Shown: positions 6,689 through 14,517, counted from the first letter of the stretch. The stretch is DNA of 19,606 nt from Thiodiazotropha sp037384445 (GCA_037384445.1 JARRNY010000115.1:1-19606), one strand, 5' to 3'. Notes: generated from the sequence alone by a model not told the origin. Numbers and translations: made by a program.

Positions 6689-9049
6689 TCACCTCAACGC
6701 GATCTGGAAATCCTCTCCTGCCCAGGTGCCGCTCTCCCGCTCCCGCCAGGTAAACTCCAGCGTAGTGTGATTCGCCAGCAAGGCTCGATCCAGAGTCACC
6801 CCGAACAACCCAAGACCTGCCGGTTCGCAAGAACGCTCCTCTATCTCCTGCCAGTTATCGAAGCCCAGGTGGAGATCGGCGGGCTGTGGCAGCAGGATCA
6901 GCAGAGAACATCCCGCTGGTATGCTTCCCAGGGGGGAGTGACGACTCCAGAGCCAGAGGTCCGGTTCGGGCCTGATGCCGGCATAGCGTTGACACACACT
7001 GCGCAGGCCATCGAAGGGCTGTCCCTGCTCCCGCGACACCGCCAGTTTCACGAACTCGCTGTGGGTCCAGGCCAGGGGCATCGCCGATCCGCTGGGCCGA
7101 CCAGGAATCAGACCCCTATCTGGGACTGTTTTGCTCTCCCACACCTGTTCCGGCAGCATGCCGCTGTCGCCTGCCATGGCCGCCATCGCCTGCAGATAGG
7201 GCAGACACTCCTCGCCGGCGGCGAGCGCATAGTGACCGCGCTCGCCGGTGAGAATCGGCCAGCCGCGTCCGACGCCAGTACCATCGAAGGGAGCGCCATC
7301 CGGGTGCTCACCATACCCGTCACCGGTGTAGCGATGCCAGACCGGGCCAGCCGGTGTCTCGCTGCGTAACAGTGCATCGGCAAGGGTCACTGTGTCGCGC
7401 ACCAACGGATCATCGGGCTGGCGCAGACCCAGGCGTACCAACTGCAGAAATCCAAGCGCGATCTGTTCTCCGGCAGGCACCAGAGGGGCGTCGCCGCGAT
7501 TCTTGATCGGCAGGGCGCGGGACATGGTGTCGGGTTGCGTCATCACGCTTTCGGGAGCCTCGCGGACATAGTAGCCCTCGATGCCGTGGGTGCTGGCAAG
7601 TGCGGTGTCACGGGTCGTCGTCCACGCTTCCAGTCGCCGATTCCAGTAGTCCGCCACCTGCAACGCCAGCTTCCTATCCAAACCGGAAAGCAAGCTGCCT
7701 CCTGCCACCAGCGCAGCGATGGTAACGCTCAGGGTGAAGATGTTGATGCCGCTATCCTCCTCCCATCGGTCCTGGGGGCTGGCCGGTCCCTCACGCACGA
7801 GAAAGCCAAGCGCCCGCTGTAAGAGGGCTTTGACAGGGATGCCGTCGAGGGCGTCGTTCTCTGCCAGTGCGGCAGCCAACAGCACCGGGAAGGCGGTCTC
7901 ATCGAGCTGGATGCCTTGCCAGTGCGCTCTACCGCCGAGCCATTGATTCTGGTGCCAGTGGCCGTCCGGGTTCTGGGTGGCGATCAGGTAGCGCAACACA
8001 TTGCGCGCCTCCTCGGACCCGCCGAGGGCCAGCAGGGCGGTGGCGGATTCCACCAGATCCCGCGGCCAGACCAGGTGATAACCGCCCCGCTCCTCTCCCT
8101 GGTTGCCCCAGGGTACCGACAGGCTGGCCACCATGGCGCCGACGAAGGTCTTGTCCCGATGAGATTTCAGCACCATAGCCGAGGTCCGGTAGAGATCCGC
8201 CAGCTTGGGTGGCAGATCCGGCGGCTGCCGCTGCGCCTCACGCTGGTGATGCCACTGGCGCCAGGCATCGGTCTGCTGCATCAGGTGTTCATTGAAATCC
8301 TGTGTCAGCGCCGCCTTGGCTAAGGTTGCAGCGGCCTCCTTCGAGGTGGCAAGCCCCAGTGCCAGTGTCGTGTTACGTGTGAGTTCACCGCAGAGCGCCA
8401 CATTACCCGGCCCGGCTTCGGTGTAGTGGTTGCCGAGCATCCCATTGCGGTAAAACTGGGACCACCCATCGCTGACGCCCACATAACCGGCTGCGCACGC
8501 TGCATAAGCCGACTCAAAGTCCCGGTTGACGGCCAGCAGAGCCAGCCCGAAAGGCCCCTGCTCCGCCCATAACACCTGATGGCTCCGATAGTCGCTGCAC
8601 CAGGCATGGTTGTCCCACCCTGTCCCGCCCAGATGTGGCGCCAGCAGCACATAGGGACGCAGCGTCTCGTCCCCCGTCAATTCGAGGTCGAGCAGCAACA
8701 CGTCCCGCTGCGGATCGGGACAGACTCTCAAGCGCAAGGTGAAGCGCTCGTGATGGTGGGTAATGGTCGGCAGCGGGATGCCTGCCTCAGGCAGTGTCAG
8801 CTGATAGTCGCTGAGTCGTTTCACTTCGCACCAGAAGCCCTGGCCGTCGGCAACGATGAAGCCCAGATCGCGGATCTGGGGGATGTCGATGCGCGGATAG
8901 TAGACCTCGTTCAGAATGCCCTGTCCCAGGGTGTACCAGAGACGGGAGGTACCGATGGCGGTGCCAACCAGATCCTTGTCGCTGCGACACCAGGTGGGGG
9001 GCAGCCCCGGGTGGCCTGGCGCCGTTTGTGTGTGATTATCTGATCTCAT
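6689..9049 (-). CDS. GH15 family glucoamylase (glucan 1,4-alpha-glucosidase), apparently cytoplasmic
   Basis: This enzyme of about 786 residues would release glucose from the non-reducing ends of alpha-glucans. The N-terminal beta-sandwich domain starts almost at once (APGHPGLPPTW, then TSRLWYTLGQGILNEVYYPR), as in bacterial GH15 enzymes. The (alpha/alpha)6 catalytic domain contains VWPRDL, the general acid Glu in RWEEDSG (about residue 430) and the general base Glu in AWTHSEFVKL (about 665). There is no signal peptide, so storage glycogen or imported dextrins are the likely substrates. The ATG at 9049 is preferred because the alternative GTG at 9091 would translate a hairpin repeat; neither has a good Shine-Dalgarno. 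It is the last gene of the operon with zwf and hsp20, which fits feeding glucose to the pentose phosphate pathway. Confidence 0.92.
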   Translation of the reverse strand: MRSDNHTQTAPGHPGLPPTWCRSDKDLVGTAIGTSRLWYTLGQGILNEVYYPRIDIPQIRDLGFIVADGQGFWCEVKRLSDYQLTLPEAGIPLPTITHHHERFTLRLRVCPDPQRDVLLLDLELTGDETLRPYVLLAPHLGGTGWDNHAWCSDYRSHQVLWAEQGPFGLALLAVNRDFESAYAACAAGYVGVSDGWSQFYRNGMLGNHYTEAGPGNVALCGELTRNTTLALGLATSKEAAATLAKAALTQDFNEHLMQQTDAWRQWHHQREAQRQPPDLPPKLADLYRTSAMVLKSHRDKTFVGAMVASLSVPWGNQGEERGGYHLVWPRDLVESATALLALGGSEEARNVLRYLIATQNPDGHWHQNQWLGGRAHWQGIQLDETAFPVLLAAALAENDALDGIPVKALLQRALGFLVREGPASPQDRWEEDSGINIFTLSVTIAALVAGGSLLSGLDRKLALQVADYWNRRLEAWTTTRDTALASTHGIEGYYVREAPESVMTQPDTMSRALPIKNRGDAPLVPAGEQIALGFLQLVRLGLRQPDDPLVRDTVTLADALLRSETPAGPVWHRYTGDGYGEHPDGAPFDGTGVGRGWPILTGERGHYALAAGEECLPYLQAMAAMAGDSGMLPEQVWESKTVPDRGLIPGRPSGSAMPLAWTHSEFVKLAVSREQGQPFDGLRSVCQRYAGIRPEPDLWLWSRHSPLGSIPAGCSLLILLPQPADLHLGFDNWQEIEERSCEPAGLGLFGVTLDRALLANHTTLEFTWRERESGTWAGEDFQIALR

Positions 9050-9062
9050 GGGTATGGCGTAG

Positions 9063-9081
9063 GGTGGGGCTTTGCCCCACC
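9063..9081 (-). repeat. Intercistronic GC-rich hairpin between hsp20 and glucoamylase
   Basis: GGTGGGGC-TTT-GCCCCACC is a perfect 8-bp stem with a 3-nt loop lying between the hsp20 stop (9105) and the preferred glucoamylase ATG (9049). It looks like a short dispersed palindromic repeat. In a polycistronic mRNA it would stabilise the upstream hsp20 message or damp read-through. It has no T-tract, so it is not a classical terminator. Confidence 0.65.
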
Positions 9082-9104
9082 GTTCGCTCACTAAACCGCC
9101 GCCA

Positions 9105-9677
9105 TCAACTCGTCAGCTTGGGAATGGTCACCGTCAGCAACCCATCCTTGAAGTCGGTGTGCATGCCCACGGCATTGACCGGACCAGGCAGTGTGAATGC
9201 CTGTTGATAGGTTGAGGTGTAGCGATCCTGTTCGATCACCTTACCCTGGTCGTTGGTGGTCTTGTCCGCTCCCTCGGTCTGCGAGGAGATGCTCAACAGC
9301 CGACCATCCAGGTTGACGTTGATGTTGTTCTCGCTGGCGCCGGGAATATTGGCGGTCACCACATAGTTATCGCCCTGATCCTTCAGTTCGATACTGCCGC
9401 TGACCGGCATCTGCGTCTCGCCAGGCAGGTGGTGGAATTCGTCCATCGCCTGCGCCCATTCGCGGTTCATGTCCGCCTGGATACGCATCATGTCGCTGTG
9501 CAGGGCAGCCCAGGAATCGGACCAGCCGTTGACCGATTGATCAGCGATCGGATCGCTCTGCTCGCTCTTCTGCTGTTGGGCCACTTCATGGGTGTAGTAG
9601 GTCTCGGCACCGGCAACGCCGACCAGGGCCAACAGTCCTATGCCGATGAGACTTTTTTTCACGCTATGTTTTTTCAT
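9105..9677 (-). CDS. Hsp20/alpha-crystallin small heat-shock protein with a signal peptide
   Basis: This 190-residue holdase-type chaperone has an alpha-crystallin domain at about residues 93-190 (sheet-forming GDNYVVTANIPGA, then DGRLLSISSQ, the conserved FKDGLLTVTIPK end) and almost no C-terminal tail. The N-terminus is unusual: MKKHSVKK, a hydrophobic stretch at about 9-21 and VAGA followed by ET, a good signal peptidase I site after A24. That predicts export to the periplasm, or membrane anchoring if uncleaved. The ATG at 9677 has AAGGAG 6 nt upstream; the GTG at 9692 would put that Shine-Dalgarno inside the gene. It sits 92 nt after zwf and is probably co-transcribed. A degenerate -24/-12-like sequence precedes it. 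Confidence 0.93.
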   Translation of the reverse strand: MKKHSVKKSLIGIGLLALVGVAGAETYYTHEVAQQQKSEQSDPIADQSVNGWSDSWAALHSDMMRIQADMNREWAQAMDEFHHLPGETQMPVSGSIELKDQGDNYVVTANIPGASENNINVNLDGRLLSISSQTEGADKTTNDQGKVIEQDRYTSTYQQAFTLPGPVNAVGMHTDFKDGLLTVTIPKLTS

Positions 9678-9690
9678 TGCTATCTCCTTC

Positions 9691-9712
9691 ACTCTATCCG
9701 GTTACCGGAGAG
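9691..9712 (-). repeat. Palindrome in the zwf-hsp20 gap
   Basis: CCGGTTACCGG is an inverted repeat (CCGGT/ACCGG) flanked by CTC and GAG, so it can fold as an extended hairpin about 15 nt before the hsp20 ATG, next to the Shine-Dalgarno. It may be an mRNA structure affecting hsp20 translation or processing of the zwf-hsp20 transcript. No function is shown. Confidence 0.35.
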
Positions 9713-9769
9713 GATGGATGGCATCCGCTGCGGAAACCGTTTGCCACAGTGACGAGGTCCACTCGGGCC

Positions 9770-11347
9770 TCACCTTGAAATTCGTTTATGCGGCAGGATG
9801 GTGGCCGCATGTGAAGCGTCCTTGGACGTCTCCGTTTCTGTCATCGACGGCTGGGAGGGTGTAGGCCAACTGTGGCCATCCCGGCTGATCAGTCCTTCGG
9901 CCGACTCCTGCCCCCAACTGCCGGCGGGATAGTTGGGGAAGTCGACCACCGGGTGGTTCTCCCACGACTCAAGCACCGGCTGCAACAGGCGCCAGGCGGC
10001 TTCGATCTGGTCGGTGCGCATGAAGAGGGTCTGATCACCTTCGAGTACCTCATGCAGCAGGGTCTCGTAGGCAGCGGGAACGCGCTTGCGAAAGGCGTTC
10101 TGATAGGAGAAGCGCATATCGGCAGGCGCCAAGGTGAAGTTGGCGCCGGGCAGCTTCACGTTGAGTTTCAGATCCATCCCCTCATCCGGCTTCAGTCTCA
10201 GCACAAGGCGGGTCGGCTGATTGCCTTCGGCAGCATTATCGGGATAGGCGCGATGGGGTACCGGACGGAACTGAATCGAGACCTCGGAGACGGTCTGCGC
10301 CAGGCGTTTGCCGGTTCGCAGATAGAAAGGCACATCCTGCCAGCGCCAGTTGTCGACGAAGAGTTTCAACGCGGCGAAGGTCTCGGTACACGATTCGGGA
10401 TCGACGCCCTCCTCCTCCCGGTACCCGCGCACCTGTTCACCGGCCAACCAGCCGGGACCGTATTGTCCGCGCGAGGCGTATTCGGAAACGGAACCGGCGG
10501 GAATGGGCCGCAGTGCGCGCATGACATCCATTTTGCGATCGCGAAGCCGGTCGGCATCGAAACTGGCGGGGGGTTCCATGGCGATGAGACAGAGGATCTG
10601 CATCAGATGGTTCTGCAACATATCGCGCAGGGCGCCGGCATGTTCATAGTAAGCCCCCCGATGGCCTACACCCAGGCTCTCAGCAACGGTGATGGTGACA
10701 TGGTCGATGTAGCGACGGTCCCAGATCGGTTCGAAGATCGGGTTGGCGAAACGCAGAGCGAGGATGTTCTGCAGTGTCTCCTTGCCCAGATAGTGGTCCA
10801 TACGGAAAATCTGCTTCTCGTCGAACCAGTTTCTGAGTACCTGGTCGATGCGTTGAAAACTTTGCAGATCCCGGCCGATGGGTTTCTCCACCACCAGCCG
10901 GGTGTGCTCCTGCGAACGGGCTAATCCCGCCCAGCCGAGTCCGGTAGCGGCAGGCGCAAACAGAAACGATGGTGTTGCCAGATAGAAGATGCGCTGTTCG
11001 GGAGCGGGAAACGCTTTGCTCAGGCTATCAATTTTTTCGGGCAGCACCGCATAAGCATCCGGCTCGGAGAGATCGATGCGCAGGTAGTCAAAACACTCAC
11101 TGAAAGCCTGCCAACGGGCATCGTCCAGCGGCTCCGCATGACCGAATTGCTCCACTCCCTTGCGTAGATGAGCCGCCAGGGATGTCGCATCATGATCGAC
11201 ACGGTCCATACCCAGAAGCCGAAAATGCTCAGGCAGTGCATTGCTGCTGAAGAGTTGAAACAGGGCCGGCACCACCAGCCTGTGAGCCAGATCACCGGCG
11301 GCTCCCAGCAAGATAAACAGTGTCGGTTGTTTCGTCGCGGGTGTCAT
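9770..11347 (-). CDS. zwf: Glucose-6-phosphate 1-dehydrogenase
   Basis: It oxidises glucose-6-phosphate to 6-phosphogluconolactone with reduction of NAD(P)+, the first step of the oxidative pentose phosphate pathway, in the cytoplasm. The 525 residues include the dinucleotide-binding GAAGDL at 15-20, EKPIGRD at 154-160, the substrate-binding RMDHYLGKE at 182-190 (D184, H185, K189) and QNHLMQ at 246-251 with the catalytic His. The family end is near DGHSWP (about 490-495), and about 30 further residues, polar and Ser/Thr/His-rich, form an unusual C-terminal extension. GGAGGAG lies 8 nt before the ATG. It has its own sigma-54-type promoter and tandem operator and leads the operon zwf-hsp20-GH15. 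The 6-phosphogluconolactonase normally needed next is not in the window. Confidence 0.97.
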   Translation of the reverse strand: MTPATKQPTLFILLGAAGDLAHRLVVPALFQLFSSNALPEHFRLLGMDRVDHDATSLAAHLRKGVEQFGHAEPLDDARWQAFSECFDYLRIDLSEPDAYAVLPEKIDSLSKAFPAPEQRIFYLATPSFLFAPAATGLGWAGLARSQEHTRLVVEKPIGRDLQSFQRIDQVLRNWFDEKQIFRMDHYLGKETLQNILALRFANPIFEPIWDRRYIDHVTITVAESLGVGHRGAYYEHAGALRDMLQNHLMQILCLIAMEPPASFDADRLRDRKMDVMRALRPIPAGSVSEYASRGQYGPGWLAGEQVRGYREEEGVDPESCTETFAALKLFVDNWRWQDVPFYLRTGKRLAQTVSEVSIQFRPVPHRAYPDNAAEGNQPTRLVLRLKPDEGMDLKLNVKLPGANFTLAPADMRFSYQNAFRKRVPAAYETLLHEVLEGDQTLFMRTDQIEAAWRLLQPVLESWENHPVVDFPNYPAGSWGQESAEGLISRDGHSWPTPSQPSMTETETSKDASHAATILPHKRISR

Positions 11348-11404
11348 GATTGATACTCCTCCATCTGCCTTGTCGATTGTTCCGTTGTTCTATAACCATT
11401 GCAT

Positions 11405-11420
11405 CGCAAAGAACGTTCCA
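11405..11420 (-). promoter_or_regulatory. Sigma-54 (-24/-12) promoter of zwf
   Basis: Minus-strand TGGAACGTTCTTTGCG fits TGGCACG-N4-TTGCW with A for C at position 4 and G for the last W; the GG and GC dinucleotides are intact and correctly spaced. The predicted start near 11394 gives a leader of about 47 nt, like the 45-46 nt at the two other clear promoters. Confidence 0.78.
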
Positions 11421-11494
11421 ACTTTGTTTATGGCCTGAGAGCGAGTGATTGCGCGTGTTCTGTAAAAGGGTTTCGCCGCTTGCGTTGTAAAAGC

Positions 11495-11530
11495 TGGTTG
11501 ATCCAAACCACTGACGGCTCTTTACCACCA
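11495..11530 (-). promoter_or_regulatory. Tandem inverted-repeat operator upstream of zwf
   Basis: TGGTTGATCCAAACCA (11495-11510) has perfect TGGTT/AACCA arms. A weaker copy, CGGCTCTTTACCACCA, lies at 11515-11530, 20 bp away. Centres are about 108 and 128 nt upstream of the predicted start, the same distances as at the 2753 gene. The block is about three-quarters identical over 48 nt to that upstream of the YfdX-like gene. Confidence 0.75.
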
Positions 11531-11568
11531 CTGCGCTTCTGCGTGAAAGCCACTCGCTAAAAAGAGGC

Positions 11569-12567
11569 TCAATGGGTCGTCTCCTCATGCCCGCCAAAAC
11601 CCAAGCGCATGGCCGAGAGCAGACGGTTGGCTGAGTCTGCCTCACCACGGGAGTTGAAACGACTGAACAGGGCTGTCGTCAGCACCGGTGCCGGGGTGCC
11701 GCTCTCTACTGCAGCGATGGCGCTCCAGCGCCCTTCGCCGGAGTCGGAGACACAGCCGCTGTAATCATCCAACCCCGGATCATCCTTCAATGCCTCGGCT
11801 GTAAGATCGAGTAGCCAGGAGGAGATCACGCTGCCATGACGCCAGACTTCGGCAACTTGATCGACCGGCAGTTCGTACTGATAGTGTTCGGGATTGGTCA
11901 AAGGCGAGGTTTCGGCGTCTTCAGCGATCTGCTGTCGCCCGACACCGGCATGGCGCAGTAAATTCAAACCCTCCGCATAGGAGGCCATGATGCCGTACTC
12001 GATACCGTTGTGAACCATCTTTACGAAATGACCCGAGCCAGCAGGACCACAGTGTAACCAGCCCCGCTCCGCCGGAGACGTCTCCTTGCCGCCATTGGTT
12101 TGCGCACCGGGAGCCAGGGCTTCAAACACAGGCTGCAGCCATTGCACGGCCGCTTGTTCGCCACCGATCATCAGGCAGTAGCCGCGCTGTAAACCCCAGA
12201 CCCCGCCACTGGTGCCCACATCCAGATAGTGCAGACCAGCGTGTGTAAGCCGCTTTGCCCGTTCGATATCCTGGTGGTAGTGACTGTTGCCGCCGTCGAT
12301 CAGGAAATCGCCAGGCTCCAGATAGGCCTGCATGGACTCGATCACACCGTCCACAGCAGCAGCCGGCAGCATGAGCCAGAATACCCTTGGCGTCGGTAAT
12401 CGCCGCGCCAGATCGTGTAGACTTTCCGCGCCTTCGGCGCCAGCCTCCTGCGAAGATTTGCGCGCCGCCGCAGAGCGATCGTAAACCACGCACTCATGGC
12501 CGTGATCAAGCAGCCGCTTCACCATGCTGGCGCCCATACGACCCAATCCAATCATGCCAATCTTCAT
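11569..12567 (-). CDS. gnd: 6-phosphogluconate dehydrogenase (decarboxylating), short GntZ/GndA-type
   Basis: It converts 6-phosphogluconate to ribulose-5-phosphate and CO2, reducing NAD(P)+. The 332 residues show the Rossmann GLGRMG at 7-12, DGGNS at 91-95, DVGTSGGVWG at 116-125 and the catalytic GSGHFVKMVHNGIEYG with K183 and N187. At about 330 residues it belongs to the short class rather than the roughly 470-residue E. coli type. D30 (VVYDRS) follows the second strand where NADP enzymes carry Asn-Arg-Thr, which suggests NAD+ preference (inference). AAGGAG lies 7 nt before the ATG. It ends the YfdX-like/rhomboid/gnd operon and is followed by the zwf promoter, so the two dehydrogenases are in separate transcription units with matching control elements. 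Confidence 0.96.
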   Translation of the reverse strand: MKIGMIGLGRMGASMVKRLLDHGHECVVYDRSAAARKSSQEAGAEGAESLHDLARRLPTPRVFWLMLPAAAVDGVIESMQAYLEPGDFLIDGGNSHYHQDIERAKRLTHAGLHYLDVGTSGGVWGLQRGYCLMIGGEQAAVQWLQPVFEALAPGAQTNGGKETSPAERGWLHCGPAGSGHFVKMVHNGIEYGIMASYAEGLNLLRHAGVGRQQIAEDAETSPLTNPEHYQYELPVDQVAEVWRHGSVISSWLLDLTAEALKDDPGLDDYSGCVSDSGEGRWSAIAAVESGTPAPVLTTALFSRFNSRGEADSANRLLSAMRLGFGGHEETTH

Positions 12568-12580
12568 TGTTAAACTCCTT

Positions 12581-12596
12581 GGGTCATAGCTGACCC
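12581..12596 (-). repeat. Hairpin in the rhomboid-gnd gap
   Basis: GGGTCA-TAGC-TGACCC is a perfect 6-bp inverted repeat with a 4-nt loop immediately upstream of the gnd Shine-Dalgarno (12575-12580). It lies in the 57-nt gap and may act as an mRNA stabiliser or translation modulator for gnd. No T-tract follows. Confidence 0.45.
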
Positions 12597-12624
12597 GTCG
12601 ATTTGTCTATCGCTTAACGCACGT

Positions 12625-13242
12625 TCACCGGGGCGAAGCGAGCCAATAACGCACCAGCAGATAGGCCGTGAGCATGCCGCCCAGATGGGCAAAGTGGGCA
12701 ATGCCGTTTACCGTGCCTGTGACACCGAACACCAACTCCAGAATGCCGTAGATCAGGACGAACCACTTCGCCCTTACCGGCATGGGAGGAATCAGCAGAT
12801 AAAGCCAGCTGTCGGGAAACAGATAGGCAAAGGCCATCAGCAACCCGAAGGTACCCCCGGAAGCGCCAATCACCGGATGCGCCGTACTGCCCTGCATCAG
12901 AATCAGCTGCTGAATCAACAGGTGAAACAGCGCCGAGCCGACGACGCAAGCCAGGTAGAAAGCAAGAAACCGCTGTGAACCAAGTTGGACCTCCAACACC
13001 TTGCCAAAGAGCCAGAGGGCGTACATATTGAGCAGTAGATGCATCACGCTGCCGTGCAAAAAACCGTAGCTGAGCAACTGCCAGAGACGAAAGTTACTGG
13101 CAACCGGCAATAAGCCATTAGCAGATGAATGGATAGGCCAAAGGGCGAATGCCCGAAGCCAGATATCCGGTGACTGGCGCAACAACAGGAACATCACAAT
13201 GTTGATGCCCAACAGACCGAAGACGACAGGGTTTCGTTGCAT
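12625..13242 (-). CDS. Rhomboid-family intramembrane serine protease
   Basis: This polytopic membrane protein of 205 residues has about six transmembrane helices. Family signatures are present: HLLLNMYALWLFG with H68 and N72 (oxyanion region), the nucleophile S128 in GASGG and the catalytic H186 in AHLGG. It should cleave transmembrane substrates within the bilayer, and no substrate can be read from the sequence. GGGAGA precedes the ATG by 3-4 nt and only 12 nt separate it from the upstream YfdX-like gene, so they are co-transcribed. A 57-nt gap with a hairpin leads to gnd. In this context a role in envelope protein quality control or signalling is plausible but inferred. Confidence 0.95.
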   Translation of the reverse strand: MQRNPVVFGLLGINIVMFLLLRQSPDIWLRAFALWPIHSSANGLLPVASNFRLWQLLSYGFLHGSVMHLLLNMYALWLFGKVLEVQLGSQRFLAFYLACVVGSALFHLLIQQLILMQGSTAHPVIGASGGTFGLLMAFAYLFPDSWLYLLIPPMPVRAKWFVLIYGILELVFGVTGTVNGIAHFAHLGGMLTAYLLVRYWLASPR

Positions 13243-13254
13243 GATTCTCCCTCG

Positions 13255-14517
13255 TTAGCGTCCGTGTATGAGTTGGGTCAGTTTCTGCTGTAGCTGTTCA
13301 TAGGTCTGTGCATCCGACGGCTGGTCATGGTACAGCCGGGTCAGATCGAGAGAGATCTCTTGCAGCCATGGTGCAACTTCATCATCGGCGTCAGCACCGG
13401 CGCGCCGAAGGAAACTATCAGCCGCTTTCAGATCGGCCTCCGCTGCGGCTTGCCGGTTCAGTAACAGACGATCGATACGCGCATAGGCGAGCTGCAGACG
13501 GGTTTCGATCAAATCCCACTTCACCGCACGCATGCCATATATCCTGTCCCATCCGTTATCAAGGCGATCGACTTCGCGTTGAGACAAGGCTGTGGTGCGA
13601 GCCAACGCCGCATCGAGTCTGTGTTGATAGGTTGCACTGTCCAGTGGCGGCTGGTGTTGCAGTCCCTTCAGTTCCAATAGCAGTTCATGCACGCCTTTTT
13701 GGGTAATCGGGTCCTCCTCATCAAGGGCCTGTCGCAGATAGAACTGCGCATCGGCCAGTGAGTCTGCTGCACAAACGGTTTTACCAGTCAGACTCTTCAT
13801 CACCGTCCGTGAGAGTGCCGACTTGGCTTGTATGAGGGGAGACGGTAGTGATAGTGAGATGGTGACCACCTGTTGCCGCGCATCAGACAACGCTGCAGTG
13901 GCGCCAGGTATGTCATCGTGTTGCAGGGCCACCCGTGCTTCATCGATCCGTTGTCGGGTTGTTTTCATCGGCAAGTCGCTTTCTACATAGAGCAGTGCGT
14001 CGCCAGCTCCTTTCTGTTCGCTTCGAGCTTGATACCGCCGACTCTCCTGCAGGGTCTCAGGATCAGTAGTGAGACGGGGTCGCGTCTGGGTGCAGGGACC
14101 GGCATCGTCAATCTCCGACAGGGAACTGAAGATCGGAATCAAATCGGGTGCAACCTGCGGCGTCTTCTCATGATACGGCTCGCGGGTTGCTGACCTGTAG
14201 CGAACAGGCAACTCACTATTGAAAAAAGAGTCCTGTATGTTTCTCAGCAGCTCAGCCGCTTGATCAAGGGAGTCTGTTGCCCCGTCAAGATCCCTTCTCT
14301 GCTCGGATATCTGTCGTTGTGCCTGGATGATCTGTCGTATCACCGCGCCAGCCATAGCGGATATTTCAGTGGGCTGCGAGGGCGGCAATTCACGATGTGT
14401 CGTTACCATCCGGTCACTATTGGCTGTGTCGGCAGCCGCTCTTTGAACGAAACAGATTCCGGTAGCGCTCAACAGCAACAACGATACAAGACAGGCGTGC
14501 TGCGTTGTTGGTGTCAT
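13255..14517 (-). CDS. Periplasmic helical protein resembling YfdX
   Basis: The 420 residues begin with a Sec signal peptide (hydrophobic about 10-24, AAA then DT, cleavage after A29). The mature protein is predicted helical, with Ala/Gln/Leu-rich repeats. Residues about 174-260 (VESDLPMKTTRQRIDEARVAL and the alternating ALQHDD...GATAALSDARQQV pattern) resemble the YfdX family; residues about 55-100 and 290-410 look like further helical bundles. The protein is longer than YfdX (about 210 residues), so it may be a duplicated or extended form. Known YfdX proteins are periplasmic and linked to acid, heat or antibiotic tolerance. AAGGAG lies 8 nt before the ATG. It leads the operon and has a sigma-54-type promoter. 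Family assignment is moderate; function is not established. Confidence 0.72.
   Translation of the reverse strand: MTPTTQHACLVSLLLLSATGICFVQRAAADTANSDRMVTTHRELPPSQPTEISAMAGAVIRQIIQAQRQISEQRRDLDGATDSLDQAAELLRNIQDSFFNSELPVRYRSATREPYHEKTPQVAPDLIPIFSSLSEIDDAGPCTQTRPRLTTDPETLQESRRYQARSEQKGAGDALLYVESDLPMKTTRQRIDEARVALQHDDIPGATAALSDARQQVVTISLSLPSPLIQAKSALSRTVMKSLTGKTVCAADSLADAQFYLRQALDEEDPITQKGVHELLLELKGLQHQPPLDSATYQHRLDAALARTTALSQREVDRLDNGWDRIYGMRAVKWDLIETRLQLAYARIDRLLLNRQAAAEADLKAADSFLRRAGADADDEVAPWLQEISLDLTRLYHDQPSDAQTYEQLQQKLTQLIHGR

Noticed and set aside
6644..7369. 241-codon plus-strand frame opposite the end of the glucoamylase gene
   Set aside because: It is antisense to conserved GH15 sequence including the catalytic base region, has no Shine-Dalgarno and no recognisable domain.
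9872..10924. 350-codon open frame on the plus strand antisense to zwf
   Set aside because: It lies wholly opposite a textbook Zwf and its translation shows no family features. Long antisense frames are expected from GC-rich codon use.
11292..11648. 118-codon minus-strand frame spanning the gnd-zwf gap
   Set aside because: It overlaps the 3' end of gnd, the operator, the promoter and the start of zwf; it is explained entirely by those.
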